64,000 nucleotides of DNA from Gemmatimonadota bacterium. GTDB lineage: Bacteria > ARS69. This document shows positions 35,698 to 43,772 of this stretch, in pieces. The notes below the pieces were generated by a model. That model was not told where the DNA came from. It searched no databases and saw nothing but the letters and a program-made list of their open reading frames with translations. Each line of letters begins with the position of its first letter. Positions within the stretch are counted from its first letter, which is position 1. A program made the translations under genes and the position numbers. The stretch spans positions 45,048 through 109,047 of the forward strand of contig JASLLL010000007.1 in NCBI GenBank assembly GCA_030747075.1, in the 5' to 3' direction.

Positions 35698-36825
35698 CTA
35701 AGCCTCCTCTTTCGAGAGAATCTCTTCCGAGCGCCGATAGGCTTCCCGCGCGGGAAGCGGGTCCCCTCTTTTGTCGAAGGCAACCCCCAGATGGTAGTAG
35801 GCCCGGCCGTTTTCCGGATCCAGCGCGATGGTCCTCTCGAACTCGGTGATGGCCTCTTCCACGCGGTCCATCTTGTTGAGAACACAACCGAGTTCGTAGT
35901 GTGCGCAAGCTTCGTCCGGCGCAACCCGAAGAGCATCCCGAAGTGTCCTCACGGCTCGCTCGTACTGCCCTTTCTTCTGATGAGCATCCGCAAGCGCCCG
36001 AAGGATGATGGCATTGTTCGGCGCCGTGGTGACCGCCCGGCGCAGTTCCTCCACCGCCTGCCCGCACTGTCCCCGGTCCAGGTACGCCACCCCCAGATTG
36101 AAGCGGGCTTCCGCATTGTGGGGATCACACTCCAGCGCAAGAAAGAACTCCTCGATGGCCTCGTCAAACTGATGGTGCTCCCCATAGAGCGCCCCCAGAT
36201 TCAGATGCCACTCCGCTCGCTCCGGTTCCAGTTCCACGGCCCGCCGGATTTCCTCGACCGCGTGGTCAAACTCCCCCGCCCGATCGAGCAACACGCCCAG
36301 ATTCCCATGGGCCCGTGCGAAGGAAGGATCCGCTTCGACCGCGGCGCGATACGCCTCCATCGCTTCCTGATTCCGCTCGTTATTCGCATGCGTCACGCCA
36401 AGGTGGTAGTAGGCCTCCGCTGAACCCCCGGACAACTCCAGAGCCTTGCGGTGGTGCTGCAGTGCGGCATCCTTGTCCCCCGCGAAATCGAGGGCCTTCG
36501 CGTACTGACTGTGCGCGGTGGCACTCTCCGGATCCAGCGCAAGGCACCGGCTGAAACTGTCGAGTGCTTCGGGAATCAAATGCGCTCTCCGCGCAGCCAG
36601 TCCGCTGGCGAAGGCGCGGTCGAAATCCTCCGGAAGAAGCTCCGAGATGCGTGCCAGCGCCCGATACTCGCCGCGAGCCTCCCGCTCCCGCGCACAGGCG
36701 TCGGCCAGGGCCTCCCAGCGCCCGACATCCCGCGCCCCGGATCCGCTCACCGCTTTCTCGGCTTCCGCCACGCGCCGCGAGATGCCGTTCCCGGTGTCGT
36801 GCCATTTCCTGAACCAGTTGAACAC
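35698..36825 (-). CDS. Tetratricopeptide-repeat protein
   Basis: A 375-residue protein built almost entirely of TPR units from about residue 75 onward, roughly eight in a row, with consensus blocks such as AHSQYAKALDFAGDKDAALQ, AEAYYHLGVTHANNERNQEA and GRAYYHLGVAFDKRGD. There is no signal peptide; the start MFNWFRKW is amphipathic and may touch the membrane. TPRs mediate protein-protein contacts, and the partner is unknown. GTG start 36825 lies 45 bases from a good promoter. It is the first gene of TPR-trpA-uppP-uvrA. Confidence 0.85.
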   Translation of the reverse strand: MFNWFRKWHDTGNGISRRVAEAEKAVSGSGARDVGRWEALADACAREREARGEYRALARISELLPEDFDRAFASGLAARRAHLIPEALDSFSRCLALDPESATAHSQYAKALDFAGDKDAALQHHRKALELSGGSAEAYYHLGVTHANNERNQEAMEAYRAAVEADPSFARAHGNLGVLLDRAGEFDHAVEEIRRAVELEPERAEWHLNLGALYGEHHQFDEAIEEFFLALECDPHNAEARFNLGVAYLDRGQCGQAVEELRRAVTTAPNNAIILRALADAHQKKGQYERAVRTLRDALRVAPDEACAHYELGCVLNKMDRVEEAITEFERTIALDPENGRAYYHLGVAFDKRGDPLPAREAYRRSEEILSKEEA

Positions 36826-36870
36826 ACGCGCCTCCCGCCTCCCGGATCCACCGGGAGCGCCACGGGCGCT

Positions 36871-36900
36871 ACATTATGCGTGCGACCAGACGGCGGTCAA
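36871..36900 (-). promoter_or_regulatory. Promoter for the TPR-trpA-uppP-uvrA operon
   Basis: On the minus strand TTGACC (36900-36895), 18 bases, then TAATGT (36876-36871). The -35 overlaps the stop codon of the MglA-like gene (36897-36899). A small hairpin TCCCGG/CCGGGA lies in the short leader. Confidence 0.7.
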
Positions 36901-37862
36901 GCCGGGCCGGACTCCGTCCGGAGTTCCAGCACCAGCCGGACCGGGCGGGTCCCGTCACCGAGCGCACCGGGGGGAATCACAATGGTGCGCTCAATCACGA
37001 TCGGCGAAGGCGTGGAGGCCATCGGTGCGACCTTCGTCTCCGGAGCCACGGTCGCCGTACACTGCACGGCATCGAACCCGCGTTGGATCACAAGCTCGTT
37101 GGGGACGGATTCGGTCGGGACTGCCCCGCTCGCCTCCGACACACTTTCCCGCACAGCCCGCACCGCTGCGCGGTCGAGCGATTCTTCCCTCGCAGTCAGT
37201 GGCGGAGCTTTCGTCTCACTTTTCGACACGGCCGGAACCGCAGGCGGCGACTCCTGTGCCACCTCACCCTCACCCTTCAATTGCGCCTTCAGGCGATCCG
37301 TCAGCAGCCCGGCGATCCGATCAAAGGTCTCCGACACCCCTTCCCCGGTCACCGCAGTAGCTTCCACGCATGGAACTCCGTCCGGGTTGAGGGCCGCCTC
37401 CAGTTCTTCCACCGGCATGGCACCGGGCATGTCCCGTTTGTTGTACTGGATGACCCACGGGACCTCTTCCAGTGCCGCGCCGTACTCCAGCAGATTCGTT
37501 CGGAGGTTGCGCAGACTTTCGAGGTTCGCGTCCAGTTCCGAGCGCCGCGAGTCCGCGACGAACACAATCCCGTCTGCACCCTTCAAGACCAACTTGCGAG
37601 TCGCGTTGTAGTACACCTGTCCCGGGACCGTGTAGAGAAGGAAGCGCACCTTGAAGCCGCCGATGCTGCCACGGCTCACAGGTAGAAGGTCGAAGAACAG
37701 CGTCCGCTCCGCTTTGGTCTTCATGGACACCATCTTGCCCCGCGTGTCTGCGGGAGTGACCCCGTAGAGGTGTTCCAGATTCGATGTCTTCCCGGAGAGA
37801 CCCGGCCCGTAATAGACGATTTTTCCGCTGAGCTCTCGCCCGGTGTAATTGAAGACCACCAC
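36897..37862 (-). CDS. MglA-like Ras-superfamily GTPase with C-terminal extension
   Basis: A 321-residue protein. Residues 1-195 are MglA-like: GRELSGKIVYYGPGLSGKTS with the P-loop GPGLSGKT, the switch region LFFDLLPV, YTVPGQVYYNATRKLVLKGA (G3 with Pro-Gly-Gln) and the G4 NKRD motif. MglA controls polarity and motility in myxobacteria, but related GTPases occur widely in non-motile lineages. The extra 125 residues are acidic and proline/alanine-rich and end in a predicted beta segment (PVRLVLELRTE); this extension is not part of canonical MglA. GTG 37862 has GGAGG 8 bases upstream. No MglB gene is adjacent. Confidence 0.85.
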   Translation of the reverse strand: MVVFNYTGRELSGKIVYYGPGLSGKTSNLEHLYGVTPADTRGKMVSMKTKAERTLFFDLLPVSRGSIGGFKVRFLLYTVPGQVYYNATRKLVLKGADGIVFVADSRRSELDANLESLRNLRTNLLEYGAALEEVPWVIQYNKRDMPGAMPVEELEAALNPDGVPCVEATAVTGEGVSETFDRIAGLLTDRLKAQLKGEGEVAQESPPAVPAVSKSETKAPPLTAREESLDRAAVRAVRESVSEASGAVPTESVPNELVIQRGFDAVQCTATVAPETKVAPMASTPSPIVIERTIVIPPGALGDGTRPVRLVLELRTESGPA

Positions 37863-38060
37863 TGGACCCGCCTCCTGCCTCCCGGCAATCCCGGCTACCG
37901 CTCCCCGCCGCGGGGGGCACCTCCCGCGTTGGATGCAAGCCCTGTGCCGCACGCTGCGAGGAGGTCGACGGGGCTTTCACAAACCCCCTCAACTCGCGGG
38001 GGTTCCGACGGTTACGGCTTTGTCGGCCCCTTGCTCCCGTGCGATCGTGCTCCATCCGGT
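37863..38060 (-). other. Long structured leader upstream of the MglA-like gene
   Basis: The gene-free stretch 37863-38181 holds no credible reading frame. On the minus strand two hairpins compete for the same bases. In one, GGGGCCGAC (38030-38022) pairs with GTCGGAACCCC (38009-37999) across a 12-base loop, with an AA bulge. In the other, AACCCCC (38004-37998) pairs with GGGGGTT (37988-37982). They cannot form together, a layout seen in attenuators and riboswitches. I could not find a convincing minus-strand promoter, so the leader's 5' end is unknown. Confidence 0.5.
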
Positions 38061-38121
38061 GGGCACCTGACCCGTTGCAAGCTGCGAAACTCCGGCAGCC
38101 TGCACGGTCCCCCGACCCGCC

Positions 38122-38151
38122 TTGACAGCCCGGCCTGACCGTCGCTACCGT
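38122..38151 (+). promoter_or_regulatory. Promoter for the acyltransferase-glycosyltransferase genes
   Basis: TTGACA (38122-38127), 18 bases, then TACCGT (38146-38151), 31 bases before the acyltransferase ATG at 38182. Consensus -35, moderate -10, with a predicted leader of about 25 bases. Confidence 0.6.
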
Positions 38152-38181
38152 GACCGCCTTGCAAACCCGGTCAGGTGTCCT

Positions 38182-39030
38182 ATGCGCGATCCTCTTCTTT
38201 TTCAACTGCTCTGTGGGGTCGCCAGGTTCCTTCCCCTCCGCGCGGGGTATACGATGGCGGACCTGCTCTCACGGGCTCATCGGCGACTCTGCCCGGAACG
38301 GCAGCGCGCGGTCCTGGCCAACCTGGAAGTACTGCGCGGCGTGAACTCCACCGACCCCCGTCTCGCGCAGGAGGTCTTTCGGCACTACGGGAGGACGATG
38401 TTCGAGTTTCTTCGCGGGCCAGACATTCCCGAAGTGGAGTTGCGCTTCCGCGGGTTCGAGCATCTCCATGCCGCGCTGGACCGCGGTTCGGGCGCAATCC
38501 TCGCGGCACTTCACACGGGCAACTGGGTGCTCGGTGGAGTCCGGCTGGCGGCCCGGGGAGTTCCCGTCAATGCGGTGGCGGGGGTTCAGATGAGCGAGAA
38601 ATGGACGGGTGTCGTTCGACGCAGACATGCCGCCGCTGGAATCCGAATCCTGCCCGCCGGACTCTCCGCCACCCGGGAGATGATTGCACGGCTCGGCAGA
38701 AACGAAACGCTGGTACTCCTGCCCGACGGCGATGTCTTCCGCAAGGGCGTGGAGGTCCCGCTCGCCGGGCGATCCGTCCCCCTCCCCGCCGGACCGGCCC
38801 GACTCGCCGCACGAACCGGCGCCGCGCTTCTCCCCGTGATTCCGTTGCGCCTTCCGGACGGAACTCACTCGCTTGAGTTCATCGAGGAGATTCCGATCCA
38901 CGGAACCTCCCACGCCGAGATACGCTGCGCCACCACGCTCCTGGCCGCCCGAATGGAGAAGGCCCTTTGCGAGCATGCAAATCAGTGGTCCATCTTCCGG
39001 CCCTTCTTCGAGGGACGCACCGCCGCATGA
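38182..39030 (+). CDS. LpxL/PatA-family lysophospholipid acyltransferase
   Basis: A 282-residue membrane-associated acyltransferase of the lipid A biosynthesis (HtrB/LpxL) superfamily. The catalytic histidine is in AALHTGNWVLGGVRLAA (about residue 113). The second block is LVLLPDGDVFRKGVEVPLAG, and the C-terminal ANQWSIFRPFF is typical (compare WSWFHRRW-like ends). ATG 38182 has AGGTG 5 bases upstream. It is followed after 19 bases by a PimA-like glycosyltransferase, the same order as patA-pimA in actinobacteria. It may therefore acylate a glycolipid rather than lipid A; both readings are open. Confidence 0.85.
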   Translation: MRDPLLFQLLCGVARFLPLRAGYTMADLLSRAHRRLCPERQRAVLANLEVLRGVNSTDPRLAQEVFRHYGRTMFEFLRGPDIPEVELRFRGFEHLHAALDRGSGAILAALHTGNWVLGGVRLAARGVPVNAVAGVQMSEKWTGVVRRRHAAAGIRILPAGLSATREMIARLGRNETLVLLPDGDVFRKGVEVPLAGRSVPLPAGPARLAARTGAALLPVIPLRLPDGTHSLEFIEEIPIHGTSHAEIRCATTLLAARMEKALCEHANQWSIFRPFFEGRTAA

Positions 39031-39049
39031 CGACCCGCTGGAGAACCCC

Positions 39050-40186
39050 ATGAGGATCGCCATCGTCGCCCAGCCGTACTATCCGCAAAATGGCGGCATC
39101 ACGGAGAATGTCCACCATACGGCGTTGGAACTGCGGGAGCGCGGACACGAGGTGGATATCATCACCTCGCGTTTTCGCGGTCATGAACACAGCACGCCCG
39201 GGGTCCATCGTGTCGGGCGCAATGTTCTGGTTCCGCATCTTGGCGCCTTCTCCAACATGAACGCCGACCCGAGGCTTCGTCCGCAGGTGGCACGCATCTA
39301 CCGCGACCACTCCTTCGATGTGATCCATGTCCACACGCCTCTTTCCCCAACGCTCCCTCTCGTCGCCATCCGGGAAGCACCCGCCGGGGTACCGGTCGTG
39401 GGCACCTTCCATGCCAGCGCACCGGCGAGTGCCGGATACCGCGCCTTTCGCCCGTGGCTGAACTCGTTTGCCACTCGACTCAATGCGCGAATCGCCGTCT
39501 CGCAGTCCGCCCGGCGCTTCGCCAGGCACTACTTTCCGGGGGAGTACCGCATCGTTCCCAACGGCGTGGACCCGACCCGATTCCGCCCGGGGCTGCCACC
39601 CATTGAGGGGATCACGCAAGGCCCACCCACCATTCTGTTGGTCGGGCGTTTCTATCCGAGGAAGGGCGTCCCCGTCCTCTTGAGAGCGCTTCCCCGGATC
39701 GCTCGCGAGATTCCCGGGCTTCGTGTGCTCATCGTGGGAGATGGCCCGCTGGGAGCATGGTACAGGTCTCGCGCCACGCGCCTCCCCTGCGAGGTTCGCT
39801 TCCTGGGAGAGCTCTCGACGACCCAGATCCCTCGCGCGTATGCCGCGGCCGATCTCTTCGTGGCACCGGCCACGCGAAACGAGAGCTTCGGCATTGTTCA
39901 TCTGGAAGCGATGGCGTCCGGGGTGCCTATCGTCGCCAGCCGGATCGAAGGGTACGCTGAGACGCTGGACCACGGGCGTGAAGCTCTTCTCTTTCGGCCG
40001 TCGGACTCCGACGATCTCGCGCAAGCGGCGATCGCTGTACTGCAAAATCCCGAGCGCGCGCGCAGCATGGCGCAGCATGGACGCACCAAGGCCGCCCGCA
40101 TGAGCTGGGCGCGGATCGCTCTCGAACTGGAATCGCTTTATCTGGAACAGCTCTCCAGGCCACCGAGTTTCGCCATCGCCTCCTGA
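39050..40186 (+). CDS. GT4-family glycosyltransferase (PimA-like)
   Basis: A 378-residue retaining GT-B enzyme. The N-domain begins MRIAIVAQPYYPQNGGITEN with the glycine-rich acceptor loop. HVHTPLSPTLPLVA and VVGTFHASAPASAGY follow as in PimA. The C-domain has ILLVGRFYPRKGVPVLLRAL, VGDGPLGAWY, and the catalytic EX7E motif within APATRNESFGIVHLEAMASG. ATG 39050 has GGAG 7 bases upstream. It probably transfers a sugar to a membrane lipid acceptor, working with the acyltransferase encoded just before it. Confidence 0.9.
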   Translation: MRIAIVAQPYYPQNGGITENVHHTALELRERGHEVDIITSRFRGHEHSTPGVHRVGRNVLVPHLGAFSNMNADPRLRPQVARIYRDHSFDVIHVHTPLSPTLPLVAIREAPAGVPVVGTFHASAPASAGYRAFRPWLNSFATRLNARIAVSQSARRFARHYFPGEYRIVPNGVDPTRFRPGLPPIEGITQGPPTILLVGRFYPRKGVPVLLRALPRIAREIPGLRVLIVGDGPLGAWYRSRATRLPCEVRFLGELSTTQIPRAYAAADLFVAPATRNESFGIVHLEAMASGVPIVASRIEGYAETLDHGREALLFRPSDSDDLAQAAIAVLQNPERARSMAQHGRTKAARMSWARIALELESLYLEQLSRPPSFAIAS

Positions 40187-40290
40187 CGCCGCTCTTCGGA
40201 GTGCTGGACACGAACCCGTCCTTGCGCAAGACTCGTTCTCCGTCCGGACCGACAGCGGCGTCCGGCAAACCTCACGCGGGGGCGAATCCA

Positions 40291-42324
40291 ATGAGTACAC
40301 GCAAGATCGGCGTCGTCGGCGCAGGAACCATGGGCAGTGGAATTGCCCAGAAGATCGCAACCGAGGGCTTTCAGGTCGTGTTGGTCGACCGCTCCATCGA
40401 CCTTGCCCGTGCCGGGGTCGAGCAGATCCGACAGCTTCTCGCGCAGGCCGTGGAACGCAGGATCTTCCGCGAGGAGCAGGCCGCGGAGATCGTGTCCCGA
40501 GTCACGCCCGCCGGGCGCATGGAAGACCTGGCCGACACGGAGCTCGTGATTGAAGCGGTATTTGAGGATCTGAATGTCAAGCGAGAGCTGTTTGCCACAC
40601 TCGACACACTGCTTCCCGCGAACACGATGTTCGCCACCAACACCTCCAGCTTTCTCGTGGAAGATGTGGCGTCGGCTACGAACCGCGCGGACCGCGTCGT
40701 CGGCCTCCACTACTTCTTCCACCCCGCCAAGAACCGCCTCGTCGAAGTCGTCCCCGGCAAAGACACTTCCCCGGCCACGCGCGACTACGCCTGGACCTTC
40801 TGCGAAGCCACCGGAAAGACGCCCATCCACTCCGGCGACTCGCCGGGGTTCGTGGTCAATCGGTACTTCGTTCCGTGGATCAATGAAGCCGTGCGCCTTC
40901 TTGATGAAGGCGTCGCGGACATCCCCACCATTGAAGCGGCGGCCATGAAGGCCTTCGCCATCGGCATGGGTCCGTTCCAGCTGATGAATGTCACCGGCAT
41001 CCCCATTGGCATGCACGCCGCCACGACACTGGGCGACCGTCTCGGCCCGTTCTACGCCCCCGCCGACGCGCTGGTGCGGCAGGCGGCCACCGGAGAGCTC
41101 TGGGACTTCCAGGGAGACGCGGACGAAACCCGATTCGACACGATCCGCGACCGCCTTCTGGGCGTCACTTTCCTGATTGCCGCTGCACTGGTGGACGAAG
41201 GCGTCTGTTCCGTGGAAGACGCCGACATCGGCGCCCGGGTCGGACTTCGGTGGGCGAAGGGTCCGTTCGAGCTGGCGAACCGGTTCGGTACCGACGAGGC
41301 CGCCCGCATGGCGGACGAACTCGCCGACCGCTGGGACACGCTGGAAAGCCCTCTTCTCCTGTCCGAACGACGCGCATCGGCGGAGCCTTTCCGCTTCCGG
41401 CTTGTGCAGCTGGATGTCGGCGACGGAATCGCAGAGATCACGCTGAACCGGCCCGATGCACTGAACGCACTGAACGAGGAGGTCGTGGCCCAGCTGGACA
41501 CCGCCTTCACCGAGGCGGATACCCGCACCGATGTCTCCACCATTGTGATTCGCGGGGCGGGAAAGGCGTTTGTCGCGGGCGCGGACATCAAGTTCTTCGT
41601 GGACCGCATCGACGCAAAGGACCACGACTCTATCCACGCGTTCACGAAAAGCGGGCAGGCACTGTTCCGCCGGATCGACGAGTCCGAAAAGCTCGTGATC
41701 TGCCGCCTCGACGGCTTGTCGCTTGGCGGCGGGTCGGAACTGGCGCTGTGCGCCGATGTCATCCTCGCCTCCGACCGCGGAAGCCTCGGATTCCCGGAGA
41801 CCGGGATCGGCATCTACCCGGGGCTTGGTGGAACGCAGCGAACCACGCGCCGAATCGGCGTCCCGCTGGCCCGCTGGATGGTTCTGACGGGGACACCGGT
41901 AGACGCCCGCACCGCGCTTGCGATGGGACTCGTCGACGAGCTCGTCCCCATCGAGAAGATGTCCGCCCGGATTCAGGAACTCCACACGAGCGGATCGCCG
42001 CACTCGGGAGCTTCGCACACGCCGGAAGGCCTCCTGAAGGAGATCGCAGGCCTCTTCGCAGAGGCGGATGTGGAAGCCCTCCTGGCCGGGGAACTGCCCG
42101 AGGGCGCCGAGGCTGCTGCTCGTGAAGCGGGGCGCGTGAAGCACAAGGCCCCCGTCGCCACGCGAATCGCCGACAGACTCGTTCGCGAGGGGGCAGCCCT
42201 TCCTCTTGCAGACGGGCTGGAGATGGAGCTTTCGCATCTCGACGAGATCTTCCGTACGCAGGACGCCTACATCGGGTTGTCCAGTGTCCTCGCACGCAAG
42301 CGCCCCGAGTTTACCGGGTCCTGA
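40291..42324 (+). CDS. Bifunctional 3-hydroxyacyl-CoA dehydrogenase / enoyl-CoA hydratase
   Basis: A 677-residue fusion. Residues 1-375 are the NAD-dependent 3-hydroxyacyl-CoA dehydrogenase: Rossmann motif IGVVGAGTMGSGIA, LHYFFHPAKNRLVEVV and SPGFVVNRYFVPWINEA. Residues about 380-677 are a crotonase-fold hydratase: ITLNRPDALNALN, GKAFVAGADI, and the catalytic glutamates in GLSLGGGSELAL and GFPETGIGIYPGLGGTQR. The order, dehydrogenase first, is opposite to FadB/FadJ. It matches archaeal-type fusions such as the crotonyl-CoA hydratase/3-hydroxybutyryl-CoA dehydrogenase. It acts in fatty-acid or C4 acyl-CoA metabolism. The next gene follows after only 18 bases. Confidence 0.92.
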   Translation: MSTRKIGVVGAGTMGSGIAQKIATEGFQVVLVDRSIDLARAGVEQIRQLLAQAVERRIFREEQAAEIVSRVTPAGRMEDLADTELVIEAVFEDLNVKRELFATLDTLLPANTMFATNTSSFLVEDVASATNRADRVVGLHYFFHPAKNRLVEVVPGKDTSPATRDYAWTFCEATGKTPIHSGDSPGFVVNRYFVPWINEAVRLLDEGVADIPTIEAAAMKAFAIGMGPFQLMNVTGIPIGMHAATTLGDRLGPFYAPADALVRQAATGELWDFQGDADETRFDTIRDRLLGVTFLIAAALVDEGVCSVEDADIGARVGLRWAKGPFELANRFGTDEAARMADELADRWDTLESPLLLSERRASAEPFRFRLVQLDVGDGIAEITLNRPDALNALNEEVVAQLDTAFTEADTRTDVSTIVIRGAGKAFVAGADIKFFVDRIDAKDHDSIHAFTKSGQALFRRIDESEKLVICRLDGLSLGGGSELALCADVILASDRGSLGFPETGIGIYPGLGGTQRTTRRIGVPLARWMVLTGTPVDARTALAMGLVDELVPIEKMSARIQELHTSGSPHSGASHTPEGLLKEIAGLFAEADVEALLAGELPEGAEAAAREAGRVKHKAPVATRIADRLVREGAALPLADGLEMELSHLDEIFRTQDAYIGLSSVLARKRPEFTGS

Positions 42325-42342
42325 CGCAAAGGAGACCTTCCA

Positions 42343-42972
42343 TTGTCCCACGACGCCTTCCAGCTCCGCGCATACTGCTTTCTCGATCGGATGCAGACGC
42401 AGTACGCCTCGTTCCTCGGGAGCATTACGCAAGGCGACCTGCCGGTGGAGGGGATGGCCTCTCTTTATGTCGAGATGGCCCCGGGAAACGAAGTGTTTCG
42501 GGTCGTCGACATTGCTCTTAAGGCGACCGATGTCAGACCGGGCGCACAGATCGTCGAGCGGGAGTTCGGGATGTTCGAGGTTCATTCCTTCTCGCAGGCG
42601 GCGGTGCTGGAAGCCGGTGAAGTCGTGCTTGCCCGGCTGGGGCTGTCGGTCGAGGACCGCGTTCGCCCGGTGATCGCATCCAAACAGGTGATCACCAATG
42701 TGGATCCGTATCAGGCGCAGCTTCTGAACCGATTTCGCCGCGGCAGCATGATCCTCTCCGGGCAGACGCTTCTCGTGCTGGAAGTCGCACCGGCCGCCTA
42801 TGTCAACCTGGCGGCGAATGAAGCGGAGAAGGGCGCAGACATCAGCATTGTACATGTCGCGTCTGTCGGAAGATTCGGGCGTATGTGGCTGGCGGGCGGC
42901 GAAGCCGAGATCCTCGCCGCCGAAGAGGCCGCCACCTCCGCACTGGAAGGTGTCACCGGCCAGGACGAGTAG
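42343..42972 (+). CDS. Tandem BMC-domain (EutL-like) microcompartment-type protein
   Basis: A 209-residue protein read as two diverged copies of the bacterial-microcompartment fold. The first copy spans about residues 28-100: GMASLYVEMAPGNEVFRVVD, ALKATDVRPG, then AAVLEAGEVVLARLG. The second spans about residues 125-205: LLVLEVAPAAYVNLAANEAE, KGADISIVHVASVGRFGRMW, then EILAAEEAATSALEG. Each shows the BMC pattern of strand, helix (xxAADxAxKxA), strand and a final Ala/Glu-rich helix; the layout and length match BMC-T trimers of the EutL type. The TTG start at 42343 has AAAGGAG 8 bases upstream. No other shell, vertex or signature-enzyme genes are nearby, so a role in a closed shell is unproven. 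Confidence 0.6.
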   Translation: MSHDAFQLRAYCFLDRMQTQYASFLGSITQGDLPVEGMASLYVEMAPGNEVFRVVDIALKATDVRPGAQIVEREFGMFEVHSFSQAAVLEAGEVVLARLGLSVEDRVRPVIASKQVITNVDPYQAQLLNRFRRGSMILSGQTLLVLEVAPAAYVNLAANEAEKGADISIVHVASVGRFGRMWLAGGEAEILAAEEAATSALEGVTGQDE

Positions 42973-42996
42973 CCCGGCTCCACCCGGGGTGTCCCG

Positions 42997-43767
42997 TCAG
43001 GCTCCGGACTCTGCGCTTCCGTCCGATCCCTTGTCGACGAACGCCTTCATCAGTTCCAGCGGGACCGGGAAGACGATCGTGGAGTTGTTTTCCGTCGCCA
43101 CCTCCGCCAGCGTGCCAAGGAATCGAAGCTGGATGGCCGCCGGTTCCTTCCCGATGACGGCTGCCGCTTCCGCGAGCTTGTGCGCAGCCTGGAACTCTCC
43201 TTCGGCAGTGATGATCTTCGCGCGGCGTTCCCGTTCCGCCTCTGCCTGACGAGCCATCGCCCGCTGCATCTCATGAGGAAGGTCCACATGCTTGATCTCC
43301 ACCATCCCCACCTTGATTCCCCACGGATCGGTCTGGCGATCCAGAATGCTCTGGAGCTCCATGTTGATGTCTTCCCGACTCGACAGGAGATGGTCCAGCT
43401 CCGACTGCCCCAGAACCGACCGAAGGGTGGTCTGTGCCAGCTGAGAAGTGGCGTACATGTAGTCCTCCACCTCCACGATCGCCTTTTTGGGATCCACGAC
43501 ACGGAAGTAAATGACCGCATTCACCGTGACGGAGACATTGTCGCGCGTGATGATATCCTGCGGCGGGACATCAAACGCCACCGTCCGAAGCCCCACGCGA
43601 ACCATCTTCTCCAGGAACGGCACCAGCAGAATAAGCCCCGGGCCTCGCGCTCCTACCAGACGCCCCAGTCGAAACACCACGCCGCGTTCGTACTCGCGGA
43701 GGATCCGGATCATGTTGAACAGCAGGAAGACAATAAAAATCAGAATCGGCAGACCTGTCAGTGCCAT
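42997..43767 (-). CDS. SPFH/stomatin-like membrane protein (slipin)
   Basis: A 256-residue protein with an N-terminal membrane helix ([18 protein letters not shown]) and the SPFH domain: [57 protein letters not shown] and [16 protein letters not shown] charged coiled-coil follows ([20 protein letters not shown]). ATG 43767 is chosen because GGGAGG lies 8 bases upstream; GTG 43776 would abut that site. It is encoded directly after NfeD, the standard slipin-NfeD pair thought to organise membrane microdomains and protein quality control. Confidence 0.94.
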   Translation of the reverse strand: MALTGLPILIFIVFLLFNMIRILREYERGVVFRLGRLVGARGPGLILLVPFLEKMVRVGLRTVAFDVPPQDIITRDNVSVTVNAVIYFRVVDPKKAIVEVEDYMYATSQLAQTTLRSVLGQSELDHLLSSREDINMELQSILDRQTDPWGIKVGMVEIKHVDLPHEMQRAMARQAEAERERRAKIITAEGEFQAAHKLAEAAAVIGKEPAAIQLRFLGTLAEVATENNSTIVFPVPLELMKAFVDKGSDGSAESGA

Positions 43768-43772
43768 GACGA

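Noticed and set aside
37863-38181. Named riboswitch (ZTP, c-di-GMP) or SRP/RNase P RNA in the gap before the MglA-like gene
   Set aside because: Short resemblances were found but none of the full conserved cores; recorded only as an unassigned structured leader.
40138-42855. A 905-codon open frame on the minus strand opposite the dehydrogenase-hydratase fusion and the BMC-like gene
   Set aside because: It is antisense to clearly coding genes, has no motifs, and carries the composition expected of a shadow frame.
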